Origin: Leifsonia shinshuensis
Lineage (GTDB): Bacteria; Actinomycetota; Actinomycetes; Actinomycetales; Microbacteriaceae
Direction: 5' to 3'
Assembly (NCBI RefSeq): GCF_022606355.1
Contig: NZ_JAHHZQ010000003.1
Span: 558,001-622,000 of the forward strand
Length of the DNA: 64,000 nt
Each line of letters begins with the position of its first letter. The stretch's first letter is position 1. Both the position numbers and the translations under genes were made by a program. Under the pieces are notes generated by a model that did no database searches, was not told the DNA's origin, and worked only from the letters and a program-made list of their open reading frames with translations. Below are positions 39,725-49,110 of this stretch, in pieces.

Positions 39725-41875
39725 ATGCTCACGCCGCCGATCACCGCCAAGAAGCCGACAGAGCGCCGCCACCACGGCGACGTCGTCATCGACGACTACG
39801 AGTGGCTGCGCGACAAGGACGATCCGGCCGTCATCGCGCATCTCCACGAGGAGAACGCGTACACCAACGCGCGCACCGAGGCGCTCGGCGTGCTGCGCGA
39901 GCAGATCTTCGACGAGATCAAGAGCCGCACCCGCGAGACCGACCTGAGCGTCCCGACCCGCGAAGGCGACTGGTGGTACTACACGCGCACGGTCGAGGGC
40001 CGACAGTACGGCATCCACTGCCGCGCCCCGATCGACGGACCGGACGACTGGGACCCGCCCGCGCTCGACGAGTCGGCCCAAGAGCACGGTCTCCCGGGCG
40101 AGCAGATCCTGCTCGACGACAACGCAGAGGCCGAGGGGCACGACTTCTACGCTCTCGGCAGCTTCGACGTCAGCGCCGACGGCCGCCGCCTGCTGTTCGC
40201 CGTGGACACCGAGGGCGACGAGCGATACACGATCCGGGTGCGATCGCTCGCCGACGATGGAGCCTCCTTCCCCGACGAGATCGCCGGGACCGGAGCCGGC
40301 GCGTTCTTCGACCCGAGCGGCGAGTACATCTTCTACACGACGGTCGACGATGCCTGGCGGCCCGACACCGTCTGGCGTCATCGGGTGGGCCAGGGTCCGG
40401 AGGGCGAGCCCGACGCGCAGGTCTTCCACGAGCCCGATGAGCGGTACTGGGTCGGCGCCGGCCTCACCCGCAGCCGCCGGTTCCTGATCGTCGAGGTGGG
40501 CTCCAACATCACCAGCGAGAGCTGGCTGCTCGACGCGAGCGATCCGACGGGTGAGTTCACGGTCGTCTGGCCGCGCAAAGAGGGCGTCGAGTACGACGTG
40601 GAGCACGCCATCGCGGGAGGCCGCGACCGGCTGCTCATCGTGCACAACGACGACGCCGTCAACTTCGAGCTCGTGAGCGTCGCCGCCGACGACCCGCAGG
40701 GTCCCCGGCGCACCCTGCTCGCCCACAACCCGGCCGTGCGCATCGAGGGGGTCGACGCGTTCCGCGACTTCGTCGCGCTGGAGTACCGTCGCGAGGGCAT
40801 GACCCGGCTCGCGGTCGCCTGCCTGCCCCAGAAGGGTCAGGACGACACCGCCGCCGACCCTGACGACACCCTCCACGAGCTGCACTTCGACGAGGAGCTC
40901 TTCACCGTCGGGGCGGGCGGCAACCCGGAGTGGACCCAGCCGTTCCTGCGGCTCGGGTACGGCAGCTTCGTCACACCGTCGAGCGTCTACGACTACGACG
41001 TCCGCACCCGCGAGCTCACCCTCCGCAAGCAGCAGCCCGTGCTCGGCGAGTTCGAGCCGGAGCTCTTCGAGCAGCGCAGGGAGTGGGCGACCGCCGCCGA
41101 CGGCACCCGCATCCCGATCTCGCTCGTCTACCGCAGCGATCTCGTGACGCCGGGAGAGCCGGCACCGCTCGTGCTGTACGGCTACGGGTCGTACGAGGCG
41201 AGCATGGATCCGTCGTTCGGCATCCCCCGGCTCAGCCTGCTCGACCGCGGGGTGGTGTTCGCGATCGCACATGTGCGCGGCGGCGGCGAACTCGGGAGGC
41301 TCTGGTACGAGCACGGCAAGAAGCTGCACAAGAAGAACACCTTCACCGACTTCGTCGCGGCGGCCGAGCACCTCGTCGACCAGGGTTGGACGACGCCGTC
41401 TCGGCTGGCCGCGCAGGGCGGCAGCGCGGGCGGCCTCCTCATGGGCGCGGTCGCCAACCTGGCACCGCGGCTCTTCGCCGGCGTGCTCGCCGAGGTGCCG
41501 TTCGTCGACCCGCTGACGACGATCCTCGATCCTTCGCTTCCGCTGACGGTGATCGAGTGGGACGAGTGGGGAGACCCCCTCCACGACGAGGACGTGTATT
41601 ACTACATGAAGTCGTACGCGCCGGTCGAGAACGTCCACCACACCACATACCCGCGCATCCTGGCCGTGACCAGCCTCAACGACACGCGCGTACTGTACGT
41701 GGAGCCGGCCAAGTGGGTCGCGAAGTTGCGCGAGGTGGGCGCGGACGCGCTGCTCAAGACCGAGATGGCGGCCGGGCACGGCGGGGTCTCCGGTCGCTAC
41801 GCGGCCTGGCGCGAGCGCGCCTTCGCGCTGGCGTGGCTGCTCGACGTCGTGGGGGCGCACCCGACGGGCGAGTAG
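39725..41875 (+). CDS. ptrB: Oligopeptidase B (S9A prolyl-oligopeptidase family)
   Basis: A 716-residue cytosolic serine peptidase. The N-terminal beta-propeller begins with HHGDVVIDDYEWLRDKDD, and the catalytic domain has the nucleophile in AAQGGSAGGLLMG (Ser near residue 565) and the His in MAAGHGGVSGR near residue 686. Oligopeptidase B cleaves short peptides after Arg or Lys. The ATG at 39725 lies 6 nt behind TAGCCT (39713-39718), giving a leaderless message. A single gene between the ROK kinase and a convergent aldo/keto reductase. Confidence 0.93.
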   Translation: MLTPPITAKKPTERRHHGDVVIDDYEWLRDKDDPAVIAHLHEENAYTNARTEALGVLREQIFDEIKSRTRETDLSVPTREGDWWYYTRTVEGRQYGIHCRAPIDGPDDWDPPALDESAQEHGLPGEQILLDDNAEAEGHDFYALGSFDVSADGRRLLFAVDTEGDERYTIRVRSLADDGASFPDEIAGTGAGAFFDPSGEYIFYTTVDDAWRPDTVWRHRVGQGPEGEPDAQVFHEPDERYWVGAGLTRSRRFLIVEVGSNITSESWLLDASDPTGEFTVVWPRKEGVEYDVEHAIAGGRDRLLIVHNDDAVNFELVSVAADDPQGPRRTLLAHNPAVRIEGVDAFRDFVALEYRREGMTRLAVACLPQKGQDDTAADPDDTLHELHFDEELFTVGAGGNPEWTQPFLRLGYGSFVTPSSVYDYDVRTRELTLRKQQPVLGEFEPELFEQRREWATAADGTRIPISLVYRSDLVTPGEPAPLVLYGYGSYEASMDPSFGIPRLSLLDRGVVFAIAHVRGGGELGRLWYEHGKKLHKKNTFTDFVAAAEHLVDQGWTTPSRLAAQGGSAGGLLMGAVANLAPRLFAGVLAEVPFVDPLTTILDPSLPLTVIEWDEWGDPLHDEDVYYYMKSYAPVENVHHTTYPRILAVTSLNDTRVLYVEPAKWVAKLREVGADALLKTEMAAGHGGVSGRYAAWRERAFALAWLLDVVGAHPTGE

Positions 41876-41935
41876 CGGTCGGCAACGGAGGAGATCAGGC
41901 CGGGTTGCGAGCGGATGTCCTCCGATGGCCGCCGG

Positions 41936-42760
41936 TCAGCCGAGGTCGTCGGGGTCCTTGCCGGTGCGCTCGCCCGACTCGAGAGAGGCGATGGCGGCGA
42001 AGTCGTCGGCGTCGAGCTCGAAGTCGAAGACGTCCAGGTTCTGGCGGATGCGCTCCGGGGTGGACGACTTGGGGATGACCACGTTCCCGAGCTGCAGCTG
42101 CCAGCGGATGACCACCTGCGCGGGTGTGACGTCGTGCTTGGCGGCGAGCCCGGCGAGCACCGGGTCGTCGAGCACGCGGCCACGCGCGAGCGGCGACCAC
42201 GCCTCCGTGACGATCCCCTGCGCGGCGTCGTAGGTGCGGACCTCCTCCTGCGGCAACCACGGGTGCAACTCCACCTGATTGACCGCCGGGATGGTGCCCG
42301 TCTCCGTCGAGAGGCGCTGCAGGTGGTGGATGTGGAAGTTGGCGACCCCGATGGACCGCACGCGACCCTCCGCCTGCAACCGCTCCAGCGCGCGCCAGGA
42401 CTCGACGTACCGGTTGTGCGCAGGCGCCGGCCAGTGGATGAAGAACAGGTCGACCGACTCGAACCCGAGACGCTCGAGGCTGGCGTCGAACGAGCGCAGA
42501 GTGGAGTCGTACCCGTTCTCGGTCCACCAGACCTTCGTCGTCACGTACACCTCGTCGCGGCCGAGGCCGCTGCGTCGCACCGCCTCGCCGACTCCGCGCT
42601 CGTTCTCGTAGAACGACGCGGTGTCGATGTGCCGGTAGCCCGCTTCGAGCGCGGTGAGCACGGCAGCGACCGTCTCGTCCTCCGGGATCTTGTAGACGCC
42701 GAACCCGAGCTGAGGAATCGCCGAGCCGTCGTTGAGCGCGATCTGGGGGATGTTGGCCAT
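41936..42760 (-). CDS. Aldo/keto reductase
   Basis: A 274-residue (alpha/beta)8 NADPH-dependent reductase. The catalytic tetrad is visible: Asp and Tyr in HIDTASFYENE, Lys in TTKVW and His in FIHWP. The cofactor-binding C-terminal region IPKSSTPERIRQNL is present. Reduces aldehydes or 2,5-diketo-gluconate-type substrates; the exact substrate is unknown. MANIPQIAL at ATG 42760 was chosen as start. It is divergent from the DJ-1 gene (55 bp), and the two may be controlled together as detoxification genes. Confidence 0.92.
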   Translation of the reverse strand: MANIPQIALNDGSAIPQLGFGVYKIPEDETVAAVLTALEAGYRHIDTASFYENERGVGEAVRRSGLGRDEVYVTTKVWWTENGYDSTLRSFDASLERLGFESVDLFFIHWPAPAHNRYVESWRALERLQAEGRVRSIGVANFHIHHLQRLSTETGTIPAVNQVELHPWLPQEEVRTYDAAQGIVTEAWSPLARGRVLDDPVLAGLAAKHDVTPAQVVIRWQLQLGNVVIPKSSTPERIRQNLDVFDFELDADDFAAIASLESGERTGKDPDDLG

Positions 42761-42815
42761 GGGTTCATTCTGCCTCGACTGCGGCGTACGGATGGAGACG
42801 ACGAAAGGACACGAC

Positions 42816-43358
42816 ATGAGTTACGAAGACAAGCGGGTCGCATTCCTGGTGGGGCCGGAGGGCATCGAGCAGGCCGAGCTGGTGGAGCCGTGGAAGGCGG
42901 TGACGGAGGCCGGAGCCACTGCGAAGCTGATCTCGAAGGAGGCCGGCACGGTCCGTGCCTTCAATCACCTGACCCCGGCGGACGAGTTCCCCGTCGACCT
43001 CACGCTCGGCGACGCGTCGGCGGATGACTACGACCTGCTCGTCCTTCCCGGCGGCGTCGCGAACGGTGACCAGGTGCGAACCTTCCCGGACGCGGTCGCC
43101 CTGGTGAAAGGGTTCGCCGACGCCGGCAAACCGATCGCCGTGATCTGTCACGGCGGCTGGGTGCTCATCGAAGCCGGCGTTCTCGACGGTCGCACGCTGA
43201 CCAGCTGGCCGAGCCTGCAGACCGACTATCGCAACGCGGGCGCGACCTGGGTCGACCAGGAGGTCGTGGTCGACCCCGGTCCGTTCACGGTGATCTCGTC
43301 GCGCAAACCGGACGACCTGCCCGCGTTCAACCGCGCGGTGGTCACCGCGCTGAGCTGA
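42816..43358 (+). CDS. DJ-1/PfpI-family protein
   Basis: A 180-residue flavodoxin-like protein. The nucleophile elbow is AVICHGGWVLIEAG (Cys near residue 106), and the upstream LLVLPGGVAN segment supplies the acidic partner region. Members act as glyoxalase III/deglycase-type enzymes or cysteine proteases. The ATG follows AAAGGA. Divergent from the aldo/keto reductase, which also handles carbonyls, so protection against reactive aldehydes is a plausible joint theme. Confidence 0.9.
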   Translation: MSYEDKRVAFLVGPEGIEQAELVEPWKAVTEAGATAKLISKEAGTVRAFNHLTPADEFPVDLTLGDASADDYDLLVLPGGVANGDQVRTFPDAVALVKGFADAGKPIAVICHGGWVLIEAGVLDGRTLTSWPSLQTDYRNAGATWVDQEVVVDPGPFTVISSRKPDDLPAFNRAVVTALS

Positions 43359-43499
43359 CGGACCGTCGCGAGCCCGGGCCCTGGCACACGCCTCACCGCT
43401 TCGTGGACGTTTCCTGGCAATGGCGACGCTCGGGGTTGCGGGATCGAGCGGGCCGCGGGAGCGTGGGCGGCTCCTGGAGGAACAACGAGAGGAGAGCCC

Positions 43500-43781
43500 G
43501 TGCTCACCCTGACCGAGAACGCCAGCACGATCGTCAAGACCCTCACGGATCAGGCGCCGGAGGACGACGCCGGCCTGCGCATCAGCAGCAGCAACCCGGA
43601 GAACACCGCTTTCGCGGCGGCCGTGGCGCCGACGCCGGAGCCTGCCGATCAGGTGGTCGAGTCCGGTGGGGCGCGGCTGTTCCTCGAGCCGGGCGCGGCG
43701 GTCGCCCTCGACGACAAGGTGCTCGACGCCCAGGTGGACGAACAGGGCGCCGTGAGCTTCGCCATCGGCGCGCTCGCCTAA
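43500..43781 (+). CDS. HesB/IscA-like protein lacking cysteines
   Basis: A 93-residue protein with the HesB/IscA fold pattern (LTLTENASTIVKTLTDQ and VVESGGARLFLEPGAAVAL and LDDKVLDAQV). The three cysteines that bind the iron-sulfur cluster in IscA are absent; the protein has no cysteine at all. It is therefore probably not a cluster carrier, and a structural or regulatory role is more likely. Starts with GTG at 43500 after AGAGGAG, and ends before a strong terminator. Confidence 0.8.
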   Translation: MLTLTENASTIVKTLTDQAPEDDAGLRISSSNPENTAFAAAVAPTPEPADQVVESGGARLFLEPGAAVALDDKVLDAQVDEQGAVSFAIGALA

Positions 43782-43799
43782 CGCGACGCACGAGACGAC

Positions 43800-43832
43800 A
43801 CGGCCCCGGTGCCCCGGCACCGGGGCCGTTTC
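43800..43832 (+). terminator. Terminator of the HesB-like gene
   Basis: 14-bp stem with arms ACGGCCCCGGTGCC (43800-43813) and GGCACCGGGGCCGT (43816-43829), then TTTC. Confidence 0.8.
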
Positions 43833-43939
43833 GCGCTCGCGGTGGACGACGCAGGGTGGAAGACCCGGTCCATCCGCACCGTCACCCACCCCTGTCAATC
43901 GCGTCGACGGGCCCGCCGTCCGATGCTCTGATGGGTGGC

Positions 43940-43981
43940 GTGCGGGCGGTCCTCAACCCCGAATCGATCGACCGCCCGCAC
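43940..43981 (-). terminator. Long-loop hairpin after the 98-aa protein gene
   Basis: Perfect 12-bp arms GTGCGGGCGGTC (43940-43951) and GACCGCCCGCAC (43970-43981), 18-nt loop, in the gap downstream of the minus-strand gene at 44006. No U tract. Confidence 0.45.
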
Positions 43982-44005
43982 TCCACGCGAGAGACCGCCG
44001 GCGAC

Positions 44006-44302
44006 TCAGGTGACCGGCGGCCGCTGCGGTTTCCCCGCGTCCAGCAGGAACTCGACGGCGGTGGTCCACAGCGGCACCACCTTGGTGGGCGGGATGTCCT
44101 CCTCGCCGGCGAAGTGCACGGCGAAGTGAACCTCCGGCTCGCCCTTCACCGGGTCGGCTGCGGCCACGATCCCGAAGTAGCCGTCGTCTTCCAGCACGCG
44201 CCAGCGCGTCTCCGACCCGGGCTCCGGCACGATCCGGACGGCGTGGCCGCCGTACTCGTAGTCGGGTGCGGGAGGAAGCGAAGCGCGGGGATCGATCGTC
44301 AC
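44006..44302 (-). CDS. Conserved hypothetical protein, 98 aa
   Basis: A 98-residue soluble acidic protein, starting MTIDPRASLPPAPDYEYGGH and containing WRVLEDDGYFGIVAAADP, PEVHFAVHFAGEEDIPP and a C-terminal WTTAVEFLLDAGK helix. No family recognised. The GTG start at 44302 is 6 nt behind a minus-strand TAGAAC box, typical of the leaderless genes here. No functional partner is adjacent; the downstream gene is convergent. Confidence 0.65.
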   Translation of the reverse strand: MTIDPRASLPPAPDYEYGGHAVRIVPEPGSETRWRVLEDDGYFGIVAAADPVKGEPEVHFAVHFAGEEDIPPTKVVPLWTTAVEFLLDAGKPQRPPVT

Positions 44303-44375
44303 ACTGACGTTCTACGACCGGTCCCCGCGCCACACAACTCGTTCACTTATCGAGGCAAACGGTGTATCGGGTCGC

Positions 44376-46439
44376 TCAGGCGTTCGCGACCTCGGACTCC
44401 CCGGCATCCTCAGCGGCCGATGCCGCGCCCGCAGCGTCGTGCTCGGCCTCATCCGCCTCCGCCGCCGCGCCGCGGAACTGCGTCATGTAGAGGTCGTAGT
44501 ACGCACCCTTCTTGGCGAGGAGGGTCGCGTGGTCGCCCTGCTCGACGATGCGGCCGTGCTCCATCACGAGGATGGTGTGCGCGTCACGGATGGTCGACAA
44601 CCGGTGCGCGATCACGAACGACGTGCGGTCGCTGCGTAGAGCCGCCATCGCGTGCTGCACCAGCAGCTCAGTGCGGGTGTCGACCGACGACGTCGCCTCG
44701 TCGAGGATGAGCAGCGACGGGTTGGCGATGAACGCCCGCGCGATCGTCAGCAGCTGACGCTCACCGGCGGAGACGTTGCCGCCGTCGGCATCGATCATGG
44801 TGTCGTAGCCGTCGGGAAGCTGCCGCACGAACCGGTCGACCATGGTCGCCTTCGCGGCCTCGATCACTTCCTCGTCGGTCGCATCGAGCCGGCCGTAGCG
44901 GATGTTCTCGCGGATGGTCCCCGAGAACAGCCAGGCGTCCTGCAGGACCATCCCCACCTGACCGCGGAGCTCCGCGCGCGACAGCTCGGTGGTGTCGATT
45001 CCGTCGAGACGGATCGTGCCGCCGTTCAGCTCGTAGAACCGCATGATGAGGTTCACCAGCGTGGTCTTGCCGGCGCCGGTCGGCCCGACGATGGCGACGG
45101 TGTGACCGGGCTCGACCGAGAGCGAGAGGTCCCGGATCAGTTCCGTCTCGGGGTCGTACGAGAAGTCGACGCCGTCGAGCTCGACGCGGCCGTCGGCCCG
45201 CGCGGGCAGGTGCTGCGTCTCGACGTCGGGAGACTGCTCCTCGGCGTCGAGGAACTCGAACGTGCGCTCGGCCGAGGCGACGCCCGACTGGAGCATGTTG
45301 GCCATGCCCGCGATCTGGCCGATCGGCTGCGAGAACTCGCGCGAGTACTGGATGAACGCCGTCGCGTCGCCGATCGTCATCTGACCGGAGGCCACGCGGA
45401 GGCCGCCCACGACGGCGATCAGGACGTACGACAGGTAGGAGACAAAGTTCATCGCGGGCATGATCATGCCGGAGACGAACTGCGCGCCGACCGTCGACTT
45501 CCACAGCTTGTCGTTGCGGGCGTCGAACTCCTCGAGCATGACGGCGTCGCGGCCGAAGGCGCGCACCAGGTCGAGCCCCGAGTACGACTCCTCGATGTGC
45601 CCGTTGAGCGCACCCGTCGAGCTCCACTGCTGCTTGAACAGCTTCTGCGACCGCGTGCCGATCACGCCGGCGATGACGCCGGAGAGCGGGATCGAGATCA
45701 GCGCGATGAGCGCGAGCTGCCACGACACGATGAACATCATGATGCCGATGCCGATGACCGTCAGCACCGACTGGATGAGCTGCGAGAAGGCCTGCTGCAG
45801 CGCCGTCTGGATGTTGTCGACGTCGTTGGTCACTCGCGACATCAGGTCACCGCGCTGGCGGGTGTCGAAGTAGCTGAGCGGCAGCCGGTTGAGCTTCGTC
45901 TCGACGTCGGCGCGCAGTCGGTAGACCACGCGCATCACGAGCGCGTTCAGGATGTAGCCCTGCCACCACTGGAGCAGCGAGGCCGCGATGTACATCGCGA
46001 GCACGATCGTGAGCAGGCGGCCGAGCTCGATGAAGTCGATACCGTGGCCGGGAACCAGCCCGTTCGGCGTGATCGTTCCGACAGCGCCCTTGAAGATGAC
46101 GTCCGTGGCGCTACCGAGCACTTTCGGCGCGATCACGATGAGCGCCACCGAGACGACCACGAGCAGGGTCACGAACGTCATGCCCAGCCACTCGGGCCGC
46201 AGGAGGCAGAGGAGACGCTTGAAGGACGGCCAGAAGTGCTCCGCCTTCTTGGCCGGGGTCCCTCCGAACATGTCGCCGTCGGACTCCGTGGGCTCGTACT
46301 CGTACTCGAGCTCGAGCTCCTCGATCGCGGTCTCGACTCCGGCCTCGGTGAGCACGCCCTCGCGTGCTTCGGGCGCGCCGCCCGCGCGGTTCTTCGCCGC
46401 GCGGTTCTTCACCGTCTTGTCGTTCTTCGCGCGGGCCAT
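44376..46439 (-). CDS. ABC exporter subunit, full-size half-transporter (second of heterodimer)
   Basis: A 687-residue type IV ABC half-transporter with six membrane helices (about 85-390) after a charged N-terminal region of ~80 residues. The nucleotide domain has Walker A GPTGAGKTT, signature VSAGERQ (degenerate from LSGGQ), Walker B LLILDEATSSVD and H-loop IAHRLST. Its own catalytic Glu and His are intact. Directly follows the other half-transporter gene by one base. Together they form a heterodimeric multidrug- or peptide-type exporter. Confidence 0.92.
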   Translation of the reverse strand: MARAKNDKTVKNRAAKNRAGGAPEAREGVLTEAGVETAIEELELEYEYEPTESDGDMFGGTPAKKAEHFWPSFKRLLCLLRPEWLGMTFVTLLVVVSVALIVIAPKVLGSATDVIFKGAVGTITPNGLVPGHGIDFIELGRLLTIVLAMYIAASLLQWWQGYILNALVMRVVYRLRADVETKLNRLPLSYFDTRQRGDLMSRVTNDVDNIQTALQQAFSQLIQSVLTVIGIGIMMFIVSWQLALIALISIPLSGVIAGVIGTRSQKLFKQQWSSTGALNGHIEESYSGLDLVRAFGRDAVMLEEFDARNDKLWKSTVGAQFVSGMIMPAMNFVSYLSYVLIAVVGGLRVASGQMTIGDATAFIQYSREFSQPIGQIAGMANMLQSGVASAERTFEFLDAEEQSPDVETQHLPARADGRVELDGVDFSYDPETELIRDLSLSVEPGHTVAIVGPTGAGKTTLVNLIMRFYELNGGTIRLDGIDTTELSRAELRGQVGMVLQDAWLFSGTIRENIRYGRLDATDEEVIEAAKATMVDRFVRQLPDGYDTMIDADGGNVSAGERQLLTIARAFIANPSLLILDEATSSVDTRTELLVQHAMAALRSDRTSFVIAHRLSTIRDAHTILVMEHGRIVEQGDHATLLAKKGAYYDLYMTQFRGAAAEADEAEHDAAGAASAAEDAGESEVANA

Positions 46440-46440
46440 C

Positions 46441-48171
46441 TCAGGCCACCTCCAGGCTCAGCTGCGACTCGACGATCTCGCGATACGTCTCACTCGTCTC
46501 CAGCAGTTCGTCGTGGGTGCCGCGCCCGACCACCCGTCCGTCATCGAGCACGATGATCTGGTCGGCCTCGCGGATCGTCGACACGCGCTGCGCCACCACG
46601 ATCACCGTCGTGTCGCCGGTGGACTCTGCCAGGGCCTCCCGCAGCCGGGCGTCGGTCGCGACGTCGAGCGCCGAGAACGAGTCGTCGAACAGCAGGACCT
46701 TGGGCTGCGCGACGAGCGCCCGGGCGATGCAGAGACGCTGGCGTTGGCCTCCGGAGACGTTGGTGCCGCCCTGAGCGATGCGCTCGTCGAGGCCGTGCTC
46801 CTTGGCGCGGACGAAGTCTTCCGCCTGCGCCACGCGCAGGGCGTGCCACAGCTCCTCGTCCGTGGCCGACGGCCGGCCGAACCGGAGGTTGCTCGCCACC
46901 GTGCCCGAGAAGAGGTAGGGCTTCTGCGGCACCAGTCCGAGGACCCCGGAGAGCTGCTCCCGGCTCAGGGAGTCGACCGGCACGCCACCGACACGGACGT
47001 GCCCGCTCTGCGGGGTGAAGAGGTCGGCGATGACCGAGACGAGCGTCGACTTGCCCGAACCGGTCGAGCCGACGATCGCGGTCACGCGCCCGGGCTCCGC
47101 CGTGAAGCTCACGTCGTTCAGCACCGGCTTCTCTGCCCCGGGGTACCCGAAGGTCACACCCGCGACCTCGACGCGCCCGTCGGACGGCACCGCTCCCGGT
47201 ACGTCGGCGGCACCCGTCGACGGGGTCGCGCTGAGCACCTCGTCGATGCGCTCGGCGCAGACCATCGCGCGCGGGATCATCATGGCCATGAAGACGCCCA
47301 TCATGACCGCGACCAGGATCTGCAGCAGGTACTGCAGGAAGGCGGTGAGGGCGCCGATCTGGATGTCGCCCGCGCCGACCCGCTGCCCGCCGAACCAGAG
47401 AACGGCGACGGTGGCGGCGTTCAGGATGAGCATGATCAGAGGGAACATCAGCACGAAGACGTTGCCGACCTTGACCGAGATGCGCGTGAGCGCCGCGTTC
47501 GCATCGTCGTAGCGCGCCGTCTCGAAACGCTCGCGGACGAAGGCACGGATGACGCGGATGCCGACGATCTGTTCGCGGATGACGCCGTTCACGCCGTCGA
47601 TGCGGTCTTGCATCACGCGGAACATGGGCAGCAGCAGCCAGACCAGGATGCCGACGACCACGAACAGCACGGCGACGGAGACCCAAATCAGCCACGACAG
47701 CGCAGCGTCGACCTGAACCGCCAGGATGATGCCGGCGATGCACATGATCGGCGTCGACACCATGAAGTTGAGCGTCATGAGCACGAGCATCTGCACCTGC
47801 TGCACGTCGTTGGTGTTGCGCGTGATGAGCGTCGGCATGCCCCAGCGAGCGAGGTCGAGCGCCGGGAGGGAGTCGACCTTGCGGTAGAACGAGCGGCGGA
47901 CGTCGCGGCCCAGCGACATGGAGGCGCGCGCGCCGAAGTAGGTCGCCGTGATGGCCGCCACGACCTGCACGAAGCAGACGATCAGCATCATGCCGCCGGT
48001 ACGCCAGATGAAGTCGGTGTCGCCCGTGACGACACCCTTGTCGATGATGCTGGCGTTCAGCGTCGGCAGGTAGAGCGCCGCGATGGTGGCGATGAGCTGC
48101 AGGACGACGACCGCGGCGACCCCACCCCAGTAGGGGCGGATGTACCGCAGCGCCAATCGAAGAAGAGTCAC
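46441..48171 (-). CDS. ABC exporter subunit (first of heterodimer, degenerate ATPase site)
   Basis: A 576-residue half-transporter with six helices and a nucleotide domain. Walker A is GSTGSGKST and the signature NVSGGQRQ is canonical. However, Walker B ends LLFDDSFSALD (Asp instead of the catalytic Glu) and the switch is VAQRVST (Gln instead of His). These are the classic changes of the degenerate site in heterodimeric exporters such as LmrCD and TM287/288. The upstream 213 bp (48172-48384) hold its promoter but no gene. Confidence 0.92.
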   Translation of the reverse strand: MTLLRLALRYIRPYWGGVAAVVVLQLIATIAALYLPTLNASIIDKGVVTGDTDFIWRTGGMMLIVCFVQVVAAITATYFGARASMSLGRDVRRSFYRKVDSLPALDLARWGMPTLITRNTNDVQQVQMLVLMTLNFMVSTPIMCIAGIILAVQVDAALSWLIWVSVAVLFVVVGILVWLLLPMFRVMQDRIDGVNGVIREQIVGIRVIRAFVRERFETARYDDANAALTRISVKVGNVFVLMFPLIMLILNAATVAVLWFGGQRVGAGDIQIGALTAFLQYLLQILVAVMMGVFMAMMIPRAMVCAERIDEVLSATPSTGAADVPGAVPSDGRVEVAGVTFGYPGAEKPVLNDVSFTAEPGRVTAIVGSTGSGKSTLVSVIADLFTPQSGHVRVGGVPVDSLSREQLSGVLGLVPQKPYLFSGTVASNLRFGRPSATDEELWHALRVAQAEDFVRAKEHGLDERIAQGGTNVSGGQRQRLCIARALVAQPKVLLFDDSFSALDVATDARLREALAESTGDTTVIVVAQRVSTIREADQIIVLDDGRVVGRGTHDELLETSETYREIVESQLSLEVA

Positions 48172-48384
48172 GATGATCCCTGGTTCGTTTCCGGTGGAAT
48201 TGTGGGACGGGTGAGCGCGCCGTCATCGACCCGACCGACTCGGCGCTGCGCGAAACCCCCGTACAGCACCTTACGGTAGCGCGGACGACGGACATTCGCC
48301 TCTGTCGAGGCGACTCCCACCCGATACGACAACGCTAGGCAGGGCAGCGGTCACAGGGTGACCGCAATTCGAGATCTGTGGAGA

Positions 48385-48939
48385 TCAGGCCGGCGAGTAG
48401 AGCAGATGGAGGACTCCGTTCGCGTACGCGTCGTGCTGACGCAGCCGCAACCGGGACTCCGCGGTGCCCTCCGGGAACAGGCGGGCACCGGTTCCGCGGA
48501 CGACGGGATAGACGAAGAGATGGAGGGCGTCGACCAGTCCGTCGGCCAGCAGCGCCCGCACGAGCGAACCGCTGCCGCTGATGTACAGTCCGCGGCTGCT
48601 CTGCTTCACCTCGCGGATCCGCTCCGCGTCGTAGCCGCCCAACGATCGCGAGTTCGCCCAGGCCGCCTCCACCGCCGCGTCGTCGAGTGTCGAGGAGACC
48701 ACCAGCTTCTGGCTGTCGTTGAAGAACGGCGCGCCCGGGTCGTCGTGCACCGTGCGCTTCGACCAGACCGGCGCGAACATCTCGAAGGTTCGCCTGCCGA
48801 GCAGGATCGCATCCGTCGGGTTCGCGATGCGGCCGATGTCCTCGCCCATCTCGGGATCGAACCCGTAGTCCATCGTCCAGCTCGGATCTTCGAAGACGCC
48901 GTCGAGGGAGACGAACTCGTGCACTGCGATGCTGCCCAT
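48385..48939 (-). CDS. RibD C-terminal-like (dihydrofolate-reductase-fold) protein
   Basis: A 184-residue protein of the RibD_C/DHFR-like family, starting MGSIAVHEFVSLDGVFEDP, with AILLGRRTFEMFAPVW near residue 46 and the late motif LYISGSGSLVRALLADGLVD. Probably an NADPH-binding reductase of unknown substrate. The ATG lies 6 nt behind TAGGCT on the minus strand; the 15-bp string around it is identical to that at the IclR gene start (60407-60421). An SRPBCC remnant lies just upstream. Confidence 0.87.
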   Translation of the reverse strand: MGSIAVHEFVSLDGVFEDPSWTMDYGFDPEMGEDIGRIANPTDAILLGRRTFEMFAPVWSKRTVHDDPGAPFFNDSQKLVVSSTLDDAAVEAAWANSRSLGGYDAERIREVKQSSRGLYISGSGSLVRALLADGLVDALHLFVYPVVRGTGARLFPEGTAESRLRLRQHDAYANGVLHLLYSPA

Positions 48940-48948
48940 GCGGTCAGC

Positions 48949-49068
48949 CTATGCGGTCGCCGCCAGCCGGTCGAGGCAGTCGTTCCACCCGGTCACATGG
49001 TCGGCAGCCGTGCTCGTCGGGGAATCCGTCCTGACGGACGACGACGCGGGTGCCGGTGAGGCCGGCCA
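48949..49068 (-). pseudogene. SRPBCC (AHSA1-type) C-terminal remnant with frameshift
   Basis: On the minus strand, one frame reads GTRVVVRQDGFPDEH and, after a one-base shift, continues AADHVTGWNDCLDRLAATA and a TAG stop at 48949. This is the usual end of an AHSA1-like protein. The upstream two thirds are missing; the ABC permease gene ends 42 bp away. It is a dead fragment. Confidence 0.65.
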
Positions 49069-49110
49069 TGCCTCATCGCGCGACCGATCGCCTGGAACGT
49101 CCAGGGCCGA

